In this document: piece by piece, positions 8,785 through 17,360 of the stretch
How the letters are laid out: every line of letters starts with the position of its first letter
How positions within the stretch are numbered: the first letter of the stretch is position 1
Source of the DNA: Bacteroidaceae bacterium
Lineage (GTDB): Bacteria > Bacteroidota > Bacteroidia > Bacteroidales > Bacteroidaceae
Direction: 5' to 3'
Assembly: GCA_017466065.1 (NCBI GenBank)
Contig: JAFTUV010000016.1
Coordinates: 3,969-67,968, forward strand
DNA length: 64,000 nt
The notes under the pieces: generated by a model
Databases searched by the model: none
Seen by the model: the letters and a program-made list of their open reading frames with translations, nothing else
Told to the model about the DNA's origin: nothing
Made by a program: the position numbers and the translations under genes

Positions 8785-10011
8785 ATGGAAATTACTGAAA
8801 TACAGAGGGTGAAGCAGCAGTTTGGTATCATTGGTAATGATGCCGAGCTGACAAGGGCGATTGATACTGCTATTCAGGTGGCTCACACCGACCTCACTGT
8901 GCTTATTACCGGTGAGAGTGGAGTGGGCAAGGAGTTTTTCCCGCAGATAATACACACTAACAGTGTGCGTAAACACGGAAAATACTTTGCAGTGAACTGC
9001 GGAGCTATTCCCGAGGGTACGATAGATTCGGAACTCTTCGGGCACGTGAAGGGTGCTTTTACCGATGCTGTGAGCGAACGTAAGGGTTACTTTTGCGAGG
9101 CCGATGGCGGTACTATATTTCTCGACGAGGTTGGCGAGCTGCCTCTGTCGACACAGGCGCGTCTTTTGCGTGTGCTCGAAAATGGCGAGTTTCTGCGTGT
9201 GGGCTCTTCGAAGGTGGAAAAGACCAATGTGCGCATTGTGTGTGCAACAAATGTGAATCTGCCCGAGGCTGTGAGCAACGGCCGTTTCCGCGAGGACTTA
9301 TACTACCGCTTGAACACCGTGCCTATTAAAGTGCCGGCTTTGCGCAACCGTGGCGAGGATATTTTCCTGCTTTTCAAGAAGTTTACTATGGATTTTGCCG
9401 CAAAATACAAGGTGCCTCGCATTGAACTTGACGAGCAGGCCAAAAGGGCCTTGCTTGCCTATTCGTGGCCCGGAAACATACGCCAACTGAAAAATGTTGC
9501 CGAGCAGATTTCTATTCTCGAATTAAATCGCAAGGTAACGGCCGATGTTATTGTGAATTATCTGCCCGAGCAGCCTAAAAATAATCTGCCGACTCTTTTT
9601 GGCGGTGCAGGGAGCAGTGGCAAGACATTTGAGAGTGAGAGGGAAATTCTGTACAGCGTGCTGTTTGATATGCGTCGCGATATTACGGAACTCAAAAAAC
9701 AGGTTGCGAGTTTGAGTGCGTCGAGCCCTCGTACAAACGAGAATGTGCATATATACACCGAGGCCGAGGAGGTTGTGCCGGTGGTGCAACACCCTTCGCA
9801 GCCAACGATTCACATTGCTTCGTCTGCGCCTGTGCATCAGATTGTGGATGATGAATATGTCGAGGAGGCCTTGTCGCTCGATGATATGGAGAAGAAGGCT
9901 ATCAAACAGGCGTTGGAGCGTCACCGCGGTCGTCGTCGCGACGCGGCAAAGGAGTTGAATATTTCGGAAAGAACACTTTATAGAAAGATTAAAGAATATG
10001 GCATTGAATAG
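8785..10011 (+). CDS. sigma54-type AAA+ transcriptional activator, no receiver domain
   Basis: From the ATG at 8785 the protein is 408 residues: an AAA+ sigma54-interaction domain (Walker A GESGVGKE 43-50; Walker B TIFLDEVGEL 111-120; arginine-finger region RFREDLYYRL) and a C-terminal Fis-type helix-turn-helix (AAKELNISERTLYRKIKEYG). There is no response-regulator receiver or other sensory domain at the N terminus. The sigma54-contact loop, normally GAFTGA, reads GAFTDA at 91-96. A longer reading from 8731 would place the start before the -7 box and was rejected. The stop overlaps the start of lptE, so activator, lptE, hypothetical gene and secG look like one transcript. Confidence 0.9.
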   Translation: MEITEIQRVKQQFGIIGNDAELTRAIDTAIQVAHTDLTVLITGESGVGKEFFPQIIHTNSVRKHGKYFAVNCGAIPEGTIDSELFGHVKGAFTDAVSERKGYFCEADGGTIFLDEVGELPLSTQARLLRVLENGEFLRVGSSKVEKTNVRIVCATNVNLPEAVSNGRFREDLYYRLNTVPIKVPALRNRGEDIFLLFKKFTMDFAAKYKVPRIELDEQAKRALLAYSWPGNIRQLKNVAEQISILELNRKVTADVIVNYLPEQPKNNLPTLFGGAGSSGKTFESEREILYSVLFDMRRDITELKKQVASLSASSPRTNENVHIYTEAEEVVPVVQHPSQPTIHIASSAPVHQIVDDEYVEEALSLDDMEKKAIKQALERHRGRRRDAAKELNISERTLYRKIKEYGIE

Positions 10012-10525
10012 CAAATTTAAAAGGGGATTGTTTGTGCTTCCGTTGCTCTCGCTGTTGCTGCTCTTGGGCTGCAAGGTGAGCTATAAGTTCACCGGAGCGT
10101 CGATAGATTATTCGGTGGTGAAGACGATAACGCTGGAAACTTTCCAGAATCGTGCTGCTTATCAGTGGGGGCCTATGGCGATGATGCTTAACGAGAAATT
10201 GAGCGATGTGTTCATTCAGCAGACAAAGCTCACACAGGTGAATCGTGGAGGCGACTTGCAGCTGGCGGGTGAGATTACCTCGTACGACCAGATAAACAAG
10301 TCTATTTCTTCGGATGGCTATTCGGCAATGGTGCAGTTGAAGATGACTGTTAATGTGCGTTTCACAAATAACAAGAATCACGAAGAGGACTTTGAACGTA
10401 CCTTCTCGGCTACCCGCGACTATGAGTCGTCGCAACAGCTCGAAACTGTGCAGGAGGAGCTTGTAACACAGATGATTGCCGAAATTGTCGATGCTATATT
10501 CAATGCCGCAGTAGCAAACTGGTGA
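9998..10525 (+). CDS. lptE: LptE-like LPS-assembly lipoprotein
   Basis: A 175-residue lipoprotein. The signal peptide ends in the lipobox LLLGC (Cys25), followed by a KVSYKFTGASIDYSVVKTI segment typical of Bacteroidetes LptE. LptE plugs and assembles the LptD outer-membrane translocon that delivers lipopolysaccharide to the surface. The first 14 bases overlap the upstream activator gene and the stop overlaps the next start, indicating translational coupling. Length fits the family (about 170). Confidence 0.85.
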   Translation: MALNSKFKRGLFVLPLLSLLLLLGCKVSYKFTGASIDYSVVKTITLETFQNRAAYQWGPMAMMLNEKLSDVFIQQTKLTQVNRGGDLQLAGEITSYDQINKSISSDGYSAMVQLKMTVNVRFTNNKNHEEDFERTFSATRDYESSQQLETVQEELVTQMIAEIVDAIFNAAVANW

Positions 10526-11238
10526 TTGTGATGGAGGCTTTGCAGGTATATATATCGCACCCCGAGAGGCTCAATCGCGACACGCTCTATGAACTGCGTA
10601 TGCTGGTGGCCAAGCACCCTACATTCGATGTTGCACGCTTGCTGATGCTCAAAAATCTCTATCTGTTGCACGATGTTGAGCTTGGCAAGGAGATGCGCAG
10701 GGCGGCCCTCTATCTGAAAAACCGCTGGGCTTTGTTTGAGCTGATAGAGGGGTATGGTGCATCGGTCGCCGATGAGGATGTGCCGGTGGATGTGTCGGTC
10801 GACAGAACTATGGCACTTATCGATGCTTTTCTTGAAACGTTGCCCTCGGAGAAACTCTCTTTGGAGGCCGAAGGGGCTGCTGCCGTGGACTATGCGTCGG
10901 CCTATCTTGCAAAGGATGTTCCCGAGGAGAGTGTTCCTCTTTTGCGTGGACAGAGTCTTATAGATGACTTTCTGGCCGGTGACAATGAGAAGATTACTCT
11001 CGACTTGAAGGGTGAGGGCGAGGCGTTGCCTGTTGTGCCCGAACAGGCTGTCGAAGAGTTGCCCGAAACATCGTTTTTCACCGAAACTCTTGCAAATATT
11101 TATATTAAGCAGGGGAAATATGATAAGGCTTTGGAAATTATTAAACGGTTATGTTTGGAATATCCGAATAAAAATCGTTACTTTGCAGACCAAATTAGAT
11201 TTTTAGAAAAAATAATTAAACATATAAAAAGAAAATAA
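10522..11238 (+). CDS. conserved hypothetical protein with C-terminal TPR-like repeat
   Basis: I do not recognise a named family. It has 238 residues from GTG at 10522 (its GTGA overlaps the lptE stop) or 235 from ATG at 10531. The N terminus is helical (YELRMLVAKHPTFDVARLL, then MRRAALYLKNRWALFELIEG), the middle is acidic, and the end holds one tetratricopeptide-like unit (TLANIYIKQGKYDKALEIIKRLCLEYPN) and a lysine-rich tail. No signal peptide, so probably cytoplasmic. It sits between lptE and secG with no spacing, which suggests a link to envelope biogenesis or secretion; that is inference. Confidence 0.75.
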   Translation: MIVMEALQVYISHPERLNRDTLYELRMLVAKHPTFDVARLLMLKNLYLLHDVELGKEMRRAALYLKNRWALFELIEGYGASVADEDVPVDVSVDRTMALIDAFLETLPSEKLSLEAEGAAAVDYASAYLAKDVPEESVPLLRGQSLIDDFLAGDNEKITLDLKGEGEALPVVPEQAVEELPETSFFTETLANIYIKQGKYDKALEIIKRLCLEYPNKNRYFADQIRFLEKIIKHIKRK

Positions 11239-11241
11239 AGT

Positions 11242-11589
11242 ATGTATTTGGTTTGCGTTTTACTTATCGTAATAGCATCGGTGCTAATGTGTCTTATAGT
11301 ATTGGTTCAGAATTCAAAGGGTGGTGGCCTTGCATCGGGCTTCGCTTCTTCTAACCAAATTATGGGTGTGAGAAAAACTACCGACTTCTTGGAGAAAGCT
11401 ACTTGGAGCCTTGCAGCCTTTATGGTTGTGGCTTGTATTGTTGCTGCTTGGTCGCTTCCCGGCATCACTGCTCAGGAGGAGGGCCTTACTCAAAGTGCAA
11501 TAGAGAGCAGTGCCGTTAACCCCGAGGTTGTTCCTAATCTTACAGAAGAACTTCCTGCCGAGGTTACAGTGGAAACTCCCGCAGAGTAA
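11242..11589 (+). CDS. secG: preprotein translocase subunit SecG
   Basis: A 115-residue protein with two membrane helices and the family-defining linker VLVQNSKGGGLASGF between them. SecG is the accessory subunit of the SecYEG channel. The C terminus continues with an acidic, Pro/Thr/Val-rich tail (about 30 residues), common in Bacteroidetes SecG. It starts 3 bases after the upstream stop and is followed by a clear intrinsic terminator, so it ends the operon. Confidence 0.92.
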   Translation: MYLVCVLLIVIASVLMCLIVLVQNSKGGGLASGFASSNQIMGVRKTTDFLEKATWSLAAFMVVACIVAAWSLPGITAQEEGLTQSAIESSAVNPEVVPNLTEELPAEVTVETPAE

Positions 11590-11607
11590 TCGATTGCTTT
11601 AAATGAT

Positions 11608-11639
11608 AAAGGACAGCCGTTTAAGTTGTCCTTTTTTTT
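11608..11639 (+). terminator. intrinsic terminator after secG
   Basis: AAAGGACA (11608-11615) pairs with TGTCCTTT (11627-11634), followed by an unbroken T-run to 11639. Confidence 0.8.
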
Positions 11640-11664
11640 GTCTGCTCGCGTGCTGCGTTTTTGC

Positions 11665-11842
11665 TGCACTTTTTTAAAAAAGTGCAAAAGAAAAAGTTTG
11701 AACCGATTGAGAGAATGGCCGACAATAGCGCCGAGGATTTTAGAGCAAAACTTTTTTGACTGATTAGATTTCGCTGCATAGCCCCCCAACTTTTGCGGAT
11801 AAACACTCCACCCTGCTTTCAATTGAAAGCAGGGTGGAGTGT
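11665..11842. repeat. two perfect palindromes between convergent genes
   Basis: 11665-11686 is a 22-base palindrome (TGCACTTTTTT and its complement). 11803-11842 is a 40-base palindrome with 20-bp arms and no loop, just before the end of the DUF349 gene. The second could act as a terminator for the minus-strand gene; the spacer holds no gene. Confidence 0.6.
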
Positions 11843-11863
11843 GGTTATTGAAAAGCAGGTTGT

Positions 11864-13738
11864 TTATGCCTTCTCTATTTCATCTTCTACAAGGTGTATC
11901 TTTTTAAGAATAACCTCGGCGTCGCCTTTGAGTTTCTCCATCTTCTGGCGCATTACATCGACAAGGCTTTGGCCTTTCTTGTTCGAGGTGCTCAAAAAGC
12001 CTAGATTATTTTCGTATGTGGCAATCTCCGATTTAAGATTTTCATACTGGCGTATGAGGCGTTCGCGCTCGCGTTGCAGGCTGTTGCCGCCTTTTGCAAT
12101 GTTGTTGCGGAAGTCGGCGAGCTTGCGTGCGGTGGCGTTAACGTGCAATCTTTCGTAGATGGCATTCACGCTATCCTTGTACTCCTTGTATATTTTGTCT
12201 TTCTCCTTGAACGGAACGTGCCCGATGGTGCTCCATTGAGAGATTAAGGTGTTGAGTTGTTGCGTCTGCTCGCTCTCCTCGGCTGTGGCATCGATGGCTT
12301 GAATGCTGTCGATGATGGCGCGTTTCTGTTTCAAATTTTCTTGCTCGGCTTTGCGTTGTGACGATGTCTGGGCATTGCGTCTCTCGAAGAATTCGTCACA
12401 GGCGGCTACAAAGCGTTTCCACAAAGCGTCGGAGTATTTCTGTGCCACGGGGCCTGTCTCTTTCCACTCTTTTTGCAGCTTGGCAAGCTGGTCGGCAGTG
12501 GCTCTCCAATCTTCGCTGTCTTTCAGTTGCTCGGCTGTCTCGCATAGCTGTTTCTTCTTTTCGAGGTTGGCTGCAAGGCCGTTCTTTACCTCTTTATAAT
12601 AGTTGCTCTTGCGTTTGAAGAATTCGTCGCAGGCTGCACGGAAACGCTCGAAGATTTTAAGGTTCATCTTCTGGGGAGCAAAGCCTATCTCTTTCCATTG
12701 TGCTTGGAGTTCCAGAATTTTGTCGGTGGCTACGTTCCAAGCTTGATAGTTGGTGAGTGTGGCGTAGTCGATGCTCTCAATCTCTTCGCAAAGGGCAGTT
12801 TTCTTTTCGAGGTTCAGGTTCTCTTGCTCCTTCTTGCTCTCGAAATGTTCCTGATGGCGACGGTTTACAATGGTGGATGCGGCTTTGAATCTTGCCCACA
12901 CTTCCTCGCGCAATTCGGGTGCCACGGGGCCTATTTCGCGAAAATCGTTGTGCAGTTGCTGCAACTGACGGAAGGCTCCTATTACATCCTCTTCTGTTGT
13001 GAGGGCCTCGGCAATTTCGCATATTCTGGTTTTTGCTTCGAGGTTTTTCTTGAAGTCGTATTCACGGAATTCGTGGTTTATTTTGAGAACATCGTAGAAT
13101 TGCTCACCGAGCAGCTGGTATTGCTTCCAGAGGTCGGCAACTTTGCTTTGCGGAATGTTCTTTATCTCTTTCCAACGGGCTTGTATGTTCTTGAACTCGG
13201 TGCTGTCGGGGGTGCCTTGTTCGGCTTTCTCTACAAGCTGCTGCAACTGTGCGAGAAGGGCGAGTTTTGTGGCGTAGTTGGCCTCTTGCTCCTCTTCTTG
13301 GGCTTTGAGCCAAGCGTTGCGCTTTGTCTTTATTTGGTTCATAGCCTCTTTAAAGGGGGCTTCGAGTGTGTCGGGCTCGGGGATGAAGAGGGTTTCTTCA
13401 CCGCCTTCGGCTACAAATTCTTTGCGTGCATTGTCTATTTCGATGGTGCGCAGGCGGTAGAATTGTACTTTGAGGCTTTCTACCTCGGCTTTGCAGTTGA
13501 GAATGTCCTCTTCTTTGGCTATTGCTTCTATGCGCGACAATATTTCCTCGCGTGTGGCGGGGTACAAACTTTCGGTACCGGTAGCTTCGCTCTCGGTTGC
13601 CGGTTCTGCTATTGCCTCTTCTTTGGCATTGCACTGTTCTGTTGCTTGCTCGGACATAATGGCTTCTGTTGCCTGTTCAGGGGGAGTCGTAATGTTCTGC
13701 TCGTCGAGCTGCACATTCGATTTTTTAGTTTCACTCAT
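11864..13738 (-). CDS. DUF349 repeat protein
   Basis: A 624-residue, highly charged, all-helical protein. After an acidic N terminus (about 90 residues) it repeats a unit of roughly 75 residues containing motifs such as LQAQWKEIGFAP, LQKEWKETGPVA and ELREEVWARFKAA followed by CDEFFxR(R/K), the DUF349 signature. At least five units are visible, then a coiled-coil C terminus. There is no signal peptide or membrane segment, so it is cytoplasmic. Function is not established in Bacteroidetes; DUF349 proteins elsewhere have been linked to RNA- or envelope-related roles. Two TATATTTGC boxes inside a duplicated repeat lie upstream. Confidence 0.88.
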   Translation of the reverse strand: MSETKKSNVQLDEQNITTPPEQATEAIMSEQATEQCNAKEEAIAEPATESEATGTESLYPATREEILSRIEAIAKEEDILNCKAEVESLKVQFYRLRTIEIDNARKEFVAEGGEETLFIPEPDTLEAPFKEAMNQIKTKRNAWLKAQEEEQEANYATKLALLAQLQQLVEKAEQGTPDSTEFKNIQARWKEIKNIPQSKVADLWKQYQLLGEQFYDVLKINHEFREYDFKKNLEAKTRICEIAEALTTEEDVIGAFRQLQQLHNDFREIGPVAPELREEVWARFKAASTIVNRRHQEHFESKKEQENLNLEKKTALCEEIESIDYATLTNYQAWNVATDKILELQAQWKEIGFAPQKMNLKIFERFRAACDEFFKRKSNYYKEVKNGLAANLEKKKQLCETAEQLKDSEDWRATADQLAKLQKEWKETGPVAQKYSDALWKRFVAACDEFFERRNAQTSSQRKAEQENLKQKRAIIDSIQAIDATAEESEQTQQLNTLISQWSTIGHVPFKEKDKIYKEYKDSVNAIYERLHVNATARKLADFRNNIAKGGNSLQRERERLIRQYENLKSEIATYENNLGFLSTSNKKGQSLVDVMRQKMEKLKGDAEVILKKIHLVEDEIEKA

Positions 13739-13790
13739 CTGCTTGAATTGTTAAGTTATTAGTATCTTACCCGTGGGTAAATTGCTCATT

Positions 13791-13942
13791 ATTGCAAATA
13801 TAGCCACAAACGAGCGAAATAATATCAAGTTTGCTTGAATATTTCACAGCGAGTGCAGTCTATGTTCGCACCTTATTGCAAATATAGCCACAAACGAGCG
13901 AAATAGTATCAAGTTTGCTTGAATATTTCACAGCGAGTGCAG
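13791..13942 (-). repeat. dispersed repeat copies 2 and 3, in tandem, each carrying a -7 box
   Basis: Two 68-base copies (13791-13858 and 13875-13942) differ at one base and are offset by 84 bases. Each contains CAAACGAGCGAAAT, TCAAGTTTGCTTGA and ACAGCGAGTGCAG. On the minus strand each begins, at 13794-13802 and 13878-13886, with the complement of TATATTTGC, a perfect -7 box aimed at the DUF349 gene that starts at 13738. Confidence 0.8.
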
Positions 13943-13997
13943 AAATATTCGAGGTTTACCTCAAATATGGGTATTTTTTTTGTAAATATTATCTTCT

Positions 13998-15350
13998 TTA
14001 TATGATTAAACTGCTTAATATCATTGAGATTATCATATAGAATGTCATTCCGCTAATGTCGTTTATAATTTGTATAAAGGGGCCGGTGGCTACGGCGGGG
14101 TTGATGTCTATGCGTTCGAGCACCAGCGGAACAAGGGTGCCGAAGCCCGATGCAAAGAGGATTACCACGAATAGGCTCAATGGTACCGAGAGGGTTACAA
14201 TGTCGGTGCCGCCGTATATGAGGAAATTATATACATACACCATAAGCGACAGGATGGTGGCGTTGATTATCGCTACCACCATTTCCTTTGCCAGATGGTG
14301 GAACATTCTGTGCGGGTCGAGCGAATTGTTGGCAAGGCCTTGCACCACTATTGCCGACGATTGTGTTCCCACGTTACCTCCCATTCCTGCGAGCAGGGGA
14401 ATGAAGAGTGCCATTTCGGGGTGGCTGCCCAGCGTTGTGTCGAAGCAGTTGAGCAGCAAGGAAGAGCCGATACCTCCCAGCATACCCACCAGCAGCCAAG
14501 GGAGACGTGCGCTTGTCTGTTTTAATACGGTGTCGTCGCTCTCGATGTCTTGGGTAAGACCGGCGGTCAACTGTTGGTCGTGCTCGGTCTGTTCACGAAC
14601 CTCGTCCATAATGTCATCGACGGTAATTTGGCCCACGAGGCGATTGATTTTGTCGACAACGGGTATTGCCACAAGGTTATACTTTTCGATGAGCAGGGTT
14701 ACTTCGTCGATGGGGGTATCTACATCTACGCTCACCACTTTGCGGCTCATAACGTGTTTCACCTTTGACACCGATGGGCTGGTGACCATCTTTTTGAGGG
14801 GGAAAAGGCCGCAGAGGCGTTCATCGTCGTCAACTACATAGATGTAGTATATTTCGTCCATATCCTCGGCTTGGCTGCGCATCTCCTTCAAGCACTCGGG
14901 CATACTCCAATTCTCGTTCACCACCACCATTTCGGTACTCATAAGACCACCGGCGGTGTCTTCGTCATATTGCAAAAGGTCGACAATGTCGCCGGCCTGC
15001 TCTATGTCTTTTATGTGCGAGAGTACCTCTTCCTGCTTCTCCTCGTCCATATCGCGGATAATCTCCACGGCATCGTCGGTGTCCATATAGTTGACGAAGC
15101 GTTTGGCGATGGCCTCGGAGGGGAGCTCTTCGAGCAGTTCGTTACGCATATCCTCGTCCATTTCGGTGAGGGCGTCGGCTGCTCTCTCGTTGTCGAGCTG
15201 GCGGTAGAGGAAGCGTGCCTCTTCAATGTCGAGTTCTATGCATAGCTCGGCAATGTCGGCAGGGTGGAGCTTGGATATGTGCTCTTGCAGGAGTACCGAG
15301 TCTTTCCTCTCGATGAGTTCTTTTATGTAGTTGATATATTCCTTTGTCAT
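13998..15350 (-). CDS. mgtE: MgtE-type magnesium transporter
   Basis: 450 residues, the full family length. An N-terminal helical Mg2+-sensing domain (HPADIAELCIELD, about residues 1-130) is followed by two CBS domains (about 135-260, including VSVDVDTPIDEVTLLIEKYN) and five membrane helices containing GMGGNVGTQSS, the conserved pore-side motif of MgtE. It moves Mg2+ into the cell, with the N and CBS domains closing the pore when cytoplasmic Mg2+ is high. It starts 23 bases after the rsmA stop and is probably co-transcribed with it. Confidence 0.95.
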   Translation of the reverse strand: MTKEYINYIKELIERKDSVLLQEHISKLHPADIAELCIELDIEEARFLYRQLDNERAADALTEMDEDMRNELLEELPSEAIAKRFVNYMDTDDAVEIIRDMDEEKQEEVLSHIKDIEQAGDIVDLLQYDEDTAGGLMSTEMVVVNENWSMPECLKEMRSQAEDMDEIYYIYVVDDDERLCGLFPLKKMVTSPSVSKVKHVMSRKVVSVDVDTPIDEVTLLIEKYNLVAIPVVDKINRLVGQITVDDIMDEVREQTEHDQQLTAGLTQDIESDDTVLKQTSARLPWLLVGMLGGIGSSLLLNCFDTTLGSHPEMALFIPLLAGMGGNVGTQSSAIVVQGLANNSLDPHRMFHHLAKEMVVAIINATILSLMVYVYNFLIYGGTDIVTLSVPLSLFVVILFASGFGTLVPLVLERIDINPAVATGPFIQIINDISGMTFYMIISMILSSLII

Positions 15351-15373
15351 AATTGTGCCTCCTCTCTTTCGCT

Positions 15374-16159
15374 TTATTCTAATTCGCGTTCAACTTGCTG
15401 TGTGAGTTCTATAAAATCGTCTATCGACAGTTGCTCGGGTCGTTTGTCGAGGGTGGGGTTGCCGAGTAGGGGCGACTCCTTGCCCACTATCTGCTGTATG
15501 GAGTTGCGCATCTTCTTGCGGCGTTGGTTGAAGGTGCTTTTCACTATCTTTTTGAAAAGTTCTTCGTTGCAGGGAAGGGTGGTGCGGCTGTTGCGTTTCA
15601 TAAGCACCACTGCGCTTTTTACCTTTGGCGGTGGGGAGAATACATTTTCGTGTACGGTGAAAAGGTATTCGACATCGTACCACAGCTGTATGAGTATGCT
15701 CAATATTCCGTAGGCTTTTGTGCCGGGAGCGGCAGCAAGGCGCTCGCCCACCTCCTTCTGAATCATTCCGCTGCAATAGGGTATGTAATCCTTGTTGTCG
15801 AGCATCTTGAAGAATATCTGGCTCGAAATGTTGTAGGGGTAGTTGCCTATGAGCATAAATTGACGGCCGTCGAATACGCGGTCGAGGTGCATTCTCAGGA
15901 AGTCGTCGGGTATAATGTTCTCCTCGCCAAGCAGGGGCAGTTCCTTGCACAGATAGTTCACCGACTCCTCGTCGATTTCCACAACCTTTATGGGACGCTC
16001 TTTGCCGAGAAGGAAACGGGTGAGCACACCCATTCCGGGGCCTACTTCGAGCACCGGCATTCCGGGGCAGATATCTACGGTATCTGCTATGTCCTGTGCT
16101 ATTTGCAGGTCGGTGAGGAAGTGCTGTCCAAGGCGTTTTTTTGCTGTTACTGCTTTCAT
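15374..16159 (-). CDS. rsmA: 16S rRNA dimethyladenosine transferase
   Basis: 261 residues. It dimethylates two adjacent adenosines in the 3' hairpin of 16S rRNA, using S-adenosylmethionine. Seen: the N-terminal KKRLGQHFLTD motif, the SAM-binding VLEVGPGMGVLT, the acidic residue at the end of beta2 (VVEIDEE), and the catalytic NYPYNIS, which is NLPYNIS in E. coli. The C-terminal small domain (KKMRNSIQQIVG) is present. First gene of an rsmA-mgtE pair, with no other start nearby. Confidence 0.95.
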   Translation of the reverse strand: MKAVTAKKRLGQHFLTDLQIAQDIADTVDICPGMPVLEVGPGMGVLTRFLLGKERPIKVVEIDEESVNYLCKELPLLGEENIIPDDFLRMHLDRVFDGRQFMLIGNYPYNISSQIFFKMLDNKDYIPYCSGMIQKEVGERLAAAPGTKAYGILSILIQLWYDVEYLFTVHENVFSPPPKVKSAVVLMKRNSRTTLPCNEELFKKIVKSTFNQRRKKMRNSIQQIVGKESPLLGNPTLDKRPEQLSIDDFIELTQQVERELE

Positions 16160-16228
16160 TGGCGGCTGTCTGTTGTGTTATTTTTAATTAAATGTGGGCA
16201 AAATGAACGAGAATTTTCAATATATTAT

Positions 16229-16237
16229 TATCTTTGC
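16229..16237 (+). promoter_or_regulatory. -7 promoter box upstream of the flippase-like gene
   Basis: TATCTTTGC, a perfect TAnnTTTGC. The bases after it (GAAGATAGTAACAAACGAGC, ending ACATAGATGCAAA near 16325) resemble the dispersed repeat family in a diverged form. Confidence 0.55.
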
Positions 16238-16352
16238 GGTAAACGCGAAGATAGTAACAAACGAGCTTCTATAATGAAACAACTTTGTTGTTTGTCGGTT
16301 GCGCCACATAGATGCAAAGGTAAATAAATATCCTAATTTTGTGCTTAAACTT

Positions 16353-17360
16353 GTGAAAAAGATTTTAAATAATATTATAAAAAGTTTGTTGCCACTCCTG
16401 TTGGGGGTGCTTATCCTCTATTGGATATACGATGAATTTGATTTTTCGCAAGTGGGGCCGGCAATGAGGAATATGAACCTTTTTTGGTTCGTCGTTTCTC
16501 TGTTGTTCGGAGTTTTCAGCCACATTTTGCGCGGGTGGCGTTGGTTGCTCACACTGGCTCCTTTGGGCTATTTCCCGCGTCGCGATAATTGTGTGTATTC
16601 TATTTTCATAGCCTATGCGGCCAATCTTGTGTTGCCGCGAGTGGGCGAGGTGTCGCGTTGTGCGGTGCTCGACAGGTACGATAATGTGCCGTTTGCCCAG
16701 TCGTTGGGAACGGTGGTTACCGAGCGATTGATAGACACTCTTATGGTGCTGCTTATTACGCTTGTTGCAGTTGCCTTGCAGTGGAATGTGTTTTACTCCT
16801 TTCTGTTGGAGTCGTGTGGTGGGCTTGGCAGCGTGAATATTCTCTCTTCGATGGGTGGAACGGCTGTGGTGGCGGTGTCGGCAGTGGCTTTTGCTGTGCT
16901 TGCCCTGATAATTGTCAGCAAGTTGTCTGTTTGGGCGAAGGTCCGTTCGTTTTTTGCCCATTTCATCGAAGGAATGTGCTCGTTGGCGAAGATGAAGAGG
17001 GGGTGGCTCTTTTTGCTCGAAACGGTGGGCATCTGGTTCTGCTATTTTATGCAGTTCTATCTTTGTTTCTTCTGTTTCGACTTTACCGGTTCGTTGTCGC
17101 TTGCGGCGGGCTTGCTGTTGTTCGTGGCAGGGAGTATAGCCGTGGTGGTGCCCACTCCCAACGGAGCCGGCCCTTGGCACTATGTGATAATAGGCATTAT
17201 GGTTGTTTATGGGTTGACCACAACCGATGCATCGCTTTTTGCGTTAATTGTTCACTCCTCGCAGACAATGCTTGTGGCATTGTTGGGCATTGTGGGTGTC
17301 GTGATATTGCAGATTAAGAATTGTATAACAATAAAAAAAGATTATGGCAATGACAATTAG
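16353..17360 (+). CDS. flippase-like integral membrane protein (LPG synthase TM domain/UPF0104)
   Basis: 335 residues from the GTG at 16353 (VKKILNNIIKSLL). It has about eight membrane helices and the family hallmarks ILRGWRWLLTLAPLG, NLVLPRVGEVSRCAVL, GTVVTERLIDTLMVL and VVPTPNGAGPWHY. It is related to the membrane domain of lysyl-phosphatidylglycerol synthase and to glycan/lipid flippase-like proteins; the transported molecule is unknown. An alternative TTG at 16299 would add 18 residues of non-membrane sequence and is less likely. The 3' end overlaps pepD by 17 bases. Confidence 0.82.
   Translation: MKKILNNIIKSLLPLLLGVLILYWIYDEFDFSQVGPAMRNMNLFWFVVSLLFGVFSHILRGWRWLLTLAPLGYFPRRDNCVYSIFIAYAANLVLPRVGEVSRCAVLDRYDNVPFAQSLGTVVTERLIDTLMVLLITLVAVALQWNVFYSFLLESCGGLGSVNILSSMGGTAVVAVSAVAFAVLALIIVSKLSVWAKVRSFFAHFIEGMCSLAKMKRGWLFLLETVGIWFCYFMQFYLCFFCFDFTGSLSLAAGLLLFVAGSIAVVVPTPNGAGPWHYVIIGIMVVYGLTTTDASLFALIVHSSQTMLVALLGIVGVVILQIKNCITIKKDYGNDN

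Noticed and set aside
13791..13942. CRISPR-like tandem repeat
   Set aside because: There are only two long 68-base units with a 16-base gap and no cas genes; the same unit is dispersed singly elsewhere.
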